Assembly: GCA_964017185.1 (NCBI GenBank)
Contig: OZ024878.1
Span: forward strand, 18,975,851 to 19,039,850
DNA length: 64,000 bases
From: Rugalucina vietnamica
Taxonomy: Eukaryota > Mollusca > Bivalvia > Lucinida > Lucinidae
Reading direction: 5' to 3'
Part shown: piece after piece, positions 57,475 through 64,000 of the stretch
Layout of the letters: each line of letters opens with the position of its first letter
Position numbering within the stretch: position 1 is the first letter of the stretch
The notes under the pieces: generated by a model
What the model saw: only the letters and a program-made list of their open reading frames with translations
What the model was told of the DNA's origin: nothing
Databases searched by the model: none
Made by a program: the position numbers and the translations under genes

Positions 57475-58382
57475 TTACTCTATTTGGGTGATGTCATTGT
57501 CATTGTCTTTTCTTTTTTCGTTTATTCTAAGTTCCTGAACGTCATTGACTTCATGACCGTCCTCTACAACACTATCAGACAATGTATCGTCTAATTCCGA
57601 ATAGCTGTCATCACATGACCTGTCATCGTCACGTGATCTGTCATTGTCATGTGATACATCACTATCACGTGATATGTCAAGTTCATCACAATCCGACTCA
57701 TCATCTGAATCACTGTTTGTGTTCCAGTAATAACGACATCTCTCTTCCAGCGTTTGAAACTGCATATCAACGGAGTCTGTTTGATTAAACTTTTCTGAAA
57801 ACGTTTCTTCAATAATAGGATCTGTCACAGCGTTATCAAATTCAATATTTGATTTCTGCGACAACCTTCTCGACTGCTTAATCAAGCGATGCAGGTGTTT
57901 ACCGAGAAAAGCTTCATCGTCATTCAAATCGTTTATATACTGGTCTTCAGCATTTGCAATTCTATCATGTTTTATTCTAATATCTTCCACATTTTCTTCC
58001 TGTCTACCGCCTACATTATCCAGATTTTTATCATTACGTTTTAGATGAACCATTTCACACCTTTCCTTAGGATCTGCGAGAGTGCAGTAAGCTAATCTTT
58101 CACTATTGTCAATTTCTCCACGGTTTGATCTTGTGTTTTCTGTCAAGTCATACATGTACGAAGTGACACCATCCTCCAACGTTTCATGGTCATTCCTGGT
58201 GTTTTGTCCAGTGTGATCAATTTCCGAATCAAAGTCTTGGTCTTTAAGTAAACATATCTTGTCATCAGCTGTTTTCTTAAATCTCCAGGATTTGCGTAGC
58301 TTGAACACTTTCCTTCTTCCAAGAATCCTTTTAGCCAGACTTTCAAGACACATTTTGAGATTTTCGAGCACTTCACGGGTTC
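57475..58382 (-). CDS. acidic, charged protein of unknown function (3'-terminal coding exon)
   Basis: An open frame of about 300 codons running to the TAA at 57477-57475. Upstream is a good acceptor (TATTTCACAG|GA at 58385-58383), so this is probably the last coding exon of a spliced gene entered in phase 1, starting xGA ACC CGT GAA. If instead translation starts here, the first in-frame Met is the one in NLKMCLESL (58353). The N-terminal part is basic and helical (LAKRILGRRKVFKLRKSWRFKK). The middle is polar. The C-terminal third is an Asp/Ser/Arg tract with a short repeat (RDSDVSHDNDRSRDDDRS) and ends NDNDITQIE. I recognise no domain; basic-then-acidic tails occur in many nuclear or cytoplasmic proteins. 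A second frame is also open for the first ~240 bases, so the entry frame needs transcript support. Confidence 0.65.
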
Positions 58383-59194
58383 CTGTGAAATATAACTATC
58401 CGTAACCAAGTTGCTTTTCTGGAATAATAAAAAAAAAACAAAAAAACATAAGATGTCAAACCCAGAATATTCAGAAAATACTTAATATGCAGTAATTATT
58501 CTTTTACAGCAAACGTTTCTCCCATTTTCATATTTGCAACAATATTATTGTTTCATCTTTCTCAAATTTTCGCTTATTAGACAGAACTTATGGCTCGTAA
58601 ATAATAAACAAACCTAGTTAGCTTGTTGCTCCAATACTTTGAATCTGGTAAAATGCTTAGTACCTGTTGCTGTCCAGAAATATAGTAATTTACTTCGCTC
58701 GCGAAATGTTTTATATACCAGGAAAATAGCAGACTTATTTTTTCCTCTATATCAGATAAGATTATATCGTATCTGTTTAAAAATGTTTTACAACATTCAT
58801 ATGAAAAGATCCACAGCGTGTAATGAGTTAACGCCAAAGAACCATTAATGAATAAGAGGAAAATCCAGAGACTTATCATTTCTAATCATCGTCTTAACTT
58901 TCAATTAAATCGTCTAAACTTATCCACAAAATGTACGAGTTTTGGAAATTACAATTAACATGATTTTATAAGATAAAGTTGCATATAGAACATGTAGAAT
59001 CCAGTACAAACTGTTGTCAAATGACACGGATTTGTCCATAGAAATAATGGCAGTTACCATTGCTTTGTTATCACGCCATTCTGGGAGATGTTGAACTATG
59101 TTTGTCCCCAACACATTCGTTTACAATGGTTCTGTTGTGATTGTCTTCGTTGCTTTGGCTTCTTTGCTGTACACTATGTTATCGCTGCTGTTTT
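58383..59194. other. AT-rich flank/intron upstream of the acidic-protein exon
   Basis: Apart from the possible exon at 58664-58879, I see short hydrophobic open frames on the minus strand (58920-59114) but no convincing splice-joined coding sequence and no repeat family. Confidence 0.4.
58664..58879 (-). CDS. possible upstream exon encoding a short membrane protein segment
   Basis: Opens MISLWIFLLFINGSLALTHY, a hydrophobic stretch that would serve as a signal peptide or membrane anchor, and ends SGQQQ at a plausible donor CAG|GTACTA. An in-frame stop lies just upstream. It would splice to the acceptor at 58382 in phase 0, which selects the shorter ~80-codon frame there and not the long acidic one. 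So either this is not an exon of that gene, or the downstream frame call is wrong. I record it because the donor and the hydrophobic start coincide. Confidence 0.2.
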
Positions 59195-62044
59195 ATGCCT
59201 AGGTCACACTAGGGCTTACGTACGCTGCGGACGCTGCGGATAGGTGTTCCGTATCTGTCCGTCCTATCCGTAACGATTCGTATCTCATCCGTAATGTCCG
59301 TAACTGTACGTATCGTATCCTCAGGGTGCGGTAGATCCGCGGGCAAATTTTCATAACTGTCAAAAATGCATGCGCGGATGGACGATCGGTAATGGTAGGC
59401 AATGGTACGTAACTGAAGGCATTTATTCGAATCTGTCCGTATCTAATCGCATCTAAACGTATCATTGCGCGACCAAGCATTTGTTGCGGATCGATACTGT
59501 TACATACGTGTTGTTTCGTTCGGTTGCGGTCTTTGTCGTTTATACACACTTTTCGATACAATTTAATACGTTCAGATACGAACACGTAATGTTACGGTTT
59601 TCCTAAAGTTTACACAGCATGCCACACGTATGAAAACGGAATCAAACCAGGATGCAACTTGAACAATGCTAATAAGCGTGTGGCTGAGCCCTCTAGAGCT
59701 GAGTGTTTGGGCATAACATAATCTGTATCCAATGCTTGAATGAATCATACAAGAACGTTTCTGGAATATATAGTCTCCTTGACAAAAATGTCCGTAATTT
59801 TTCTATTATACAGGTAATTTATTTATTTAAGAATATCCGTTATTCATTTATGGATATCCATAATTCATTTTTGGATATCCTTAATTCATTTATGGATATC
59901 CTAAAATAATTAAAGATATCCATCAATATTTTTGGATATCCTAAAATGAATTATGGGTATCCATAATTGAATTATGGATATCCTAAAATACATTTTTTGG
60001 ATATCCAAAAATCACGATGAATTATGGATATCCATAATTCGATTTTTGGATATCCAAAAATCGAATTATGGATATCCTTAAATCAGCTCATTTAAGGATA
60101 ACCTTAAATGTGTTTTAGGATATCCAAAAATAAGCTTGAATTTACGATATCCATAATTCGATTTTTGGATATCCATGATGCTTTTTTTGGATATCCATAA
60201 TGATCTGATTTAAGGATATCCATAATTCGATTTTAGGATATCCATAATTCATTTTAAAAAAAATTTCTTTTCCATAATGATTTTTTTCCGTGTAATACGC
60301 ATGCGCTAACTTTAACTGAACGAAACGGAAGCCAACGTAAATTCAACCACACCGGATGCCTCCATTCTCTGACTAGGGAGAAATCATTATATCCCATAAT
60401 AAATAGTTAAACGGCACTCCATAGGCACGTACATCATTTTTTTGTGATTTAAGGATATCCTTAAATGAATTATGGATATCCTTAAATACAGTCCTATTGA
60501 AGGAAATCCATAACTCATTTATGGATATCCATAAATCGAATTATGGATATCCAATATTAGCCCGATTTTAGGATATCCTTAAATCGAATTATGGATATCC
60601 AAAAATAGGATTGTATTTTAGGATATCCATAGTTCGGTTTTAGGATATGCTAGACCTATTTATGGATATCCAATATTCAGACGAATTTAGGATATCCTTA
60701 AATTGATTTTAGGATATCCAAAATGAATTATGGATATCCAAAAAAGAATTATGGATGTCCAAAAATAAATTTTGGATATCGAAAAAAAATAAGGATATCC
60801 ATAATTCATTTCAGGATAGCCATAATTCATTTCAGGATATCCATAATTATTATGGATATCCATAATTTATTTATGGATATCCATAATTCATTTTAGGATA
60901 TCCAGAAATGTTAATGGATATCCTTAATTATTTAAGGATATCCATAAATGAATAAAGGATAGACATAAATAAATTATGGATATCCTGAAATGAATTATGG
61001 ATATCCAAAAATAGGGAATAAATAGTAAAATGGTACCCATAGGCACGTACAACATTTTTTGTGATTTAAGGATATCCTTAAATTATGGATATCCAAAAAT
61101 ACAGTTCTATTTAAGTACATCCATCACTCATTTATGGATATCCATAAATCGAATTATGGATATCCAATATTAGCCCGATTTTATAATATCCTTAAATCGA
61201 ATTATGGATATCCAAAAATAGGATTGTATTTTAGGATATCCATAGTTCGATTTAAGGATATCCTAAAATCAATTTATGGATATCCAATATTCAGACGAAT
61301 TAAGGATATCCATAAATCGATTTTAAGTATCCAGAAATGAATTTTGGATATCCAAAATGAATTATGGATATCCATAAATAGGGAATAAATAGTAAAACGG
61401 CACCCCATATGATTGTTGGTTGATGCGTTCATTTACGGTGTAAATACGTTTGTGTTACGGTTTAGATACGGAAAGATTCGAATCAACGCCTTCATTTACA
61501 TGTCATTACGTACTATTACGGATGTTTCATCCGTGCCCAATTTTTGACTTTTTTCAAAATTTGGGCGCGGATGGAATCGGACTTGCATATACAATACGTT
61601 AAGATACGAACATATACGGAAAAGATACGAATTGTTACGGATATGACGGATAGATACGAAAGGTCAGTCCGCAGCGTCCGCAGCATCCGGATGTGCTAGT
61701 GTGACTGTAGTTTGACTAAAACCTGCGTTTTCTTGCATCAAATTTCACCGTTATATACGCAAGAAAACGCAACATTACGTATCTGAAGGTGTATGTCTGT
61801 ATCTAAAAGTAACAGACGGTATCGAAAGGTATGTAGTCAAGTATCTTAACCGTATGTATTCGAATTTATCCGTAACTATCTTCGAACGTATCCGTATCTT
61901 TCCTGAACTACCCGTATTTATTCGTATTTAAAGGTAATAAATTCATTAAGAACCGTTAGCCCCGCCCACAAAATTCTGCGGATCGCTACGTATAGTATTC
62001 GCAACTATCCGCGGCATCCGTAAGCGCTAATGTGACCTAGGCAT
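59195..62044. mobile_element. 2.85-kb composite inverted-repeat element with GGATATCC arrays
   Basis: The ends ATGCCTAGGTCACACTAG and the complement of ctaatgtgacctaggcat are inverted, followed on both sides by gcttacg and gcgga blocks. A second inner right end (complement of tccgcagcatccggatgtgc...tagtgtgac, 61660-61712) also matches the left end closely, so two nested or successive elements are likely. Subterminal zones (59205-59590; 61430-62010) are dense in tccgtaac, cgtatc and gatacg motifs in both orientations. The core (59840-61375) carries the GGATATCC arrays. No transposase frame, and no flanking duplication that I can confirm. Confidence 0.75.
59840..61375. repeat. GGATATCC palindrome arrays
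   Basis: I count about 45 exact GGATATCC octamers by eye, plus single-base variants, separated by short A/T-rich spacers such as ataattcattttt, ttaaatcgaattat and aaaaatagg. The spacers are themselves partly palindromic. There are three sub-blocks (59840-60250, 60440-61010, 61060-61375). The last repeats the middle block's beginning in the same order, with the lead-in ataggcacgtac...tgtgatttaa, so a ~620-bp tandem duplication is visible. It has no coding meaning. Confidence 0.9.
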
Positions 62045-62229
62045 CAGTTAAGTCGTCCTTTGTTGACATGTCTATTTGGCCCACTTCCTTGTAACTGTTT
62101 GCTTATATTTTTAAATCTAAGCCAACGATTATTTTTTTCTTTTAAATACGCCAATTTTACAGTTATTTATACTTTCGTTTGGTTTGACAGAATATCCACT
62201 TGCAAATTAATGCAAACCCATTTAAAGCA
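62045..62229. other. intergenic DNA, nothing recognised
   Basis: Short AT-rich gap between two hairpin elements. Confidence 0.3.
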
Positions 62230-62375
62230 TTCATTGCACCCTCCCAGTGTTCGGTGATGCACAAGGTGCAGGGTGCTAAAAGTGCAATAAGCAATTTATG
62301 TAGGGTTATTCCGTGTGTACGGACGATAGCTCGTGCCTTATCGTCTCGTACACACGGACGTACCATACAATAAGT
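62230..62375. mobile_element. family K hairpin element, copy 2
   Basis: Same two-hairpin layout as 7395-7576 (gatgcacaaggtgcagggtg; then gtgtacggacgata with complement tatcgtctcgtacac), about 35 bases shorter in the first hairpin. Confidence 0.75.
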
Positions 62376-62800
62376 CTTTTATACACCATGTAGACAAAGT
62401 CAAATCTTTTTTTTTATATCCGAAGTTACTTCGTGGTGGCTGAACTTAATGCTTAAAAATCATATTTATCATATCTTATAATGCTTCAAACAGCATGGAA
62501 ATACATCAAATAGAGCCTGGCTAGCTGTTATAGGATAAACATGAAGGAAAAATCATCTCTTTCGGATAATTAAAGCCAACATGTTTCTGCGAATTCTTGA
62601 ACTTTCAGACTTCGCCTCACCAACGGCATTAAAAATTGTTAACTCATTCTTTCCAAACTAAGAAAAAAATCATGTACGAGGGACATTCAAGATAATAAAA
62701 GGTTCAGTTCTGGGAGTTACTTTTACAGTGCATGGTTTTACAAGGCGTACATATACGTCCATATTTTAAAAAATCTCGTGAACCGTATACATCAGAAAGA

Positions 62801-62847
<47 letters not shown>

Positions 62848-62851
62848 CTTT

Positions 62852-62910
<59 letters not shown>

Positions 62911-63310
62911 TTTTATTTATTTTTTTTTCGGTGGGGGGGGGGGAGAACTAAATTGAAATCAGATACTAACACAAAGAGAACGTATCGTAAGCCGAGTGAG
63001 CAGCTATTTCCCAATAGGTGGCCACATAGTTACACAGACTTAACTAAATATATCCCGACAAGCAACGTGGGGAACCATAAAACAGTAACTCGGTTCGGTA
63101 ATTAGAATGTCTAAAGTATGTTCATTAAACCTGTTAAACAGATTCCAGTGTTGGACCCCTGCTTCTGCATTGGCAATTGGGTGAAGTTTTATATAATTCA
63201 ATCCTGAAATCCAAGATGGCCGTAGTCTGGGGAAAAAAAGGATGTACCACTTAACCAAAATTGGTTTATTCAAGTTCTGCAACTCTTAAATGATAAGGCA
63301 TAAGATCTTA
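62376..63310. other. intergenic DNA with simple repeats
   Basis: (TTA)n at 62811-62848 runs directly into (TTTA)n at 62850-62917, then a G run. No gene. Confidence 0.6.
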
Positions 63311-63563
63311 CATCATTAAAATATGTCCATGTAATATATACCCCCTTATACCCCACTTTTATATAGTAAAACTGGAGTATACAGGGGTATAACTATTTCC
63401 TTATTTTTGCTTCAAAACATAGTTTGTGGATACCCGTGTACCCACAATCTATGTTTTGAGCAAAAATAAGAAAATATCCAAAAAATGTAATGATTTTTTT
63501 TTTCTCTCCAATTTTGCAGCTTTGAATATCTTTGTATAATGCATGGGCGTATTTTCGTAATGA
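63311..63563 (+). mobile_element. family B MITE, copy 10, short palindrome
   Basis: Complete ends (catcattaaaatatgtccat; catgggcgtattttcgtaat). The centre is reduced to gtggatacccgtgtacccac. Confidence 0.85.
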
Positions 63564-64000
63564 GACCGTGCATCCCAGGAAGCAAGGTTCGACAACTGAT
63601 TGAGAATTATCTTGTCATCATCCATCGTGACATTACTTACGATGCGACTTTACAAAGTCAATCTTAATATCTTTAGAATACATGTACATCAACAATTAAC
63701 TTATATATCTTTTGTTCCATCTTTGGTTTACTGTCTTTTTACATATTTGTTTTACATTGTTAAATTGCAATTAGCGGAGGAAACCAGTGTTATCGCGCAT
63801 GTCATCTGATTTGACCACGTGTTTCCGGAATTGACGGAAGCAGATAGCGCGTGCCAAGAAAGATGGCCGCCGATTGTGTCCAATATATAATGCCCAACCA
63901 CGCTTCTTACTTCACTTCAGTTTTTGAAAACACAACTAACAGTTTATCCATTGATGCAAAACATTGCTATGAATAGTTTTGACGAAAGCTCTAGAAACGT
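63564..64000. other. window edge, possible promoter-proximal sequence
   Basis: Contains AAGATGGCCGCCG (63861-63873, YY1-like). The short frame starting at that ATG ends after 37 codons, so I do not call a gene. Confidence 0.3.

Noticed and set aside
59199..59585. 128-codon minus-strand frame rich in Arg/Tyr/Ile
   Set aside because: Coincides with the cgtatc/tccgta repeat zone of the 59-62 kb element, so its composition is repeat-driven.
59830..61390. CRISPR array
   Set aside because: GGATATCC units are short, self-complementary and irregularly spaced, with similar A/T-rich spacers, in a eukaryotic intron-bearing sequence with no cas genes.

Overview
This looks like animal nuclear DNA, most likely from a bivalve or another lophotrochozoan. 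Genes are split by long introns with GT-AG junctions, intergenic DNA is AT-rich, and about half of what I can classify is short non-autonomous DNA transposons, tRNA-derived SINEs, minisatellites and simple repeats. There are no operons, no ribosome binding sites and no prokaryotic genes. The bivalve placement is an inference from the repeat style (the CTCAGGTGAGC-bounded element with its 'atatgggcatggcggccat' modules, and tRNA-headed SINEs with a conserved tail). I cannot name a species.

One gene can be assembled with confidence. On the minus strand, six exons between 47185 and 13099 join in frame into a 587-residue NHERF/EBP50-type scaffold: three class I PDZ domains (one per exon), a linker exon made of a near-perfect 7-residue 'DQ' repeat, a 56-bp micro-exon, and a last exon with the C-terminal ezrin-binding helix. 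All six splice junctions agree in phase and the joined CDS is exactly 588 codons. Three PDZ domains plus an ezrin-binding tail differs from the usual vertebrate arrangements (two PDZ plus tail in NHERF1/2; four PDZ without tail in NHERF3/4). A second minus-strand coding exon (58382 to 57475) encodes the acidic C-terminal part of a protein I do not recognise. A possible upstream membrane-protein exon (58879 to 58664) is uncertain. A decayed Ty3/Gypsy-like reverse transcriptase scrap lies at 26.0 kb.

Layout: 1-13 kb, repeat-rich DNA downstream of the NHERF gene, with its presumed 3' UTR just below 13.1 kb. 13-47 kb, the NHERF gene, whose introns hold most copies of a ~230-bp palindromic element (family A, about 25 copies), a ~280-bp element (family B, about 12 copies in the window), a pair of inverted 21-bp satellite blocks (15.5-20.1 kb), two CTCAGGTGAGC elements, a 42/56-bp minisatellite split by a SINE with clean 12-bp target duplications, a 1-kb TA-flanked element with GTTATCRACACCC iterons, and a 1.75-kb long-armed inverted repeat. 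47-57 kb, the upstream region, with a 1.5-kb element having 105-bp terminal repeats and a 5-bp target duplication. 57-59 kb, the acidic-protein gene. 59.2-62.0 kb, a 2.85-kb composite element with two repeat vocabularies: outer CGTATC/TCCGTA-type motifs and about 45 copies of the palindrome GGATATCC inside. 62-64 kb, simple repeats and one more family B copy.

The most unusual items are the GGATATCC element, the inverted 21-bp satellite pair, the three-PDZ NHERF with its 21-bp-periodic coding exon, and a family A copy lying within ~20 bases of a splice acceptor. All repeat families were defined by eye, so copy limits are approximate.
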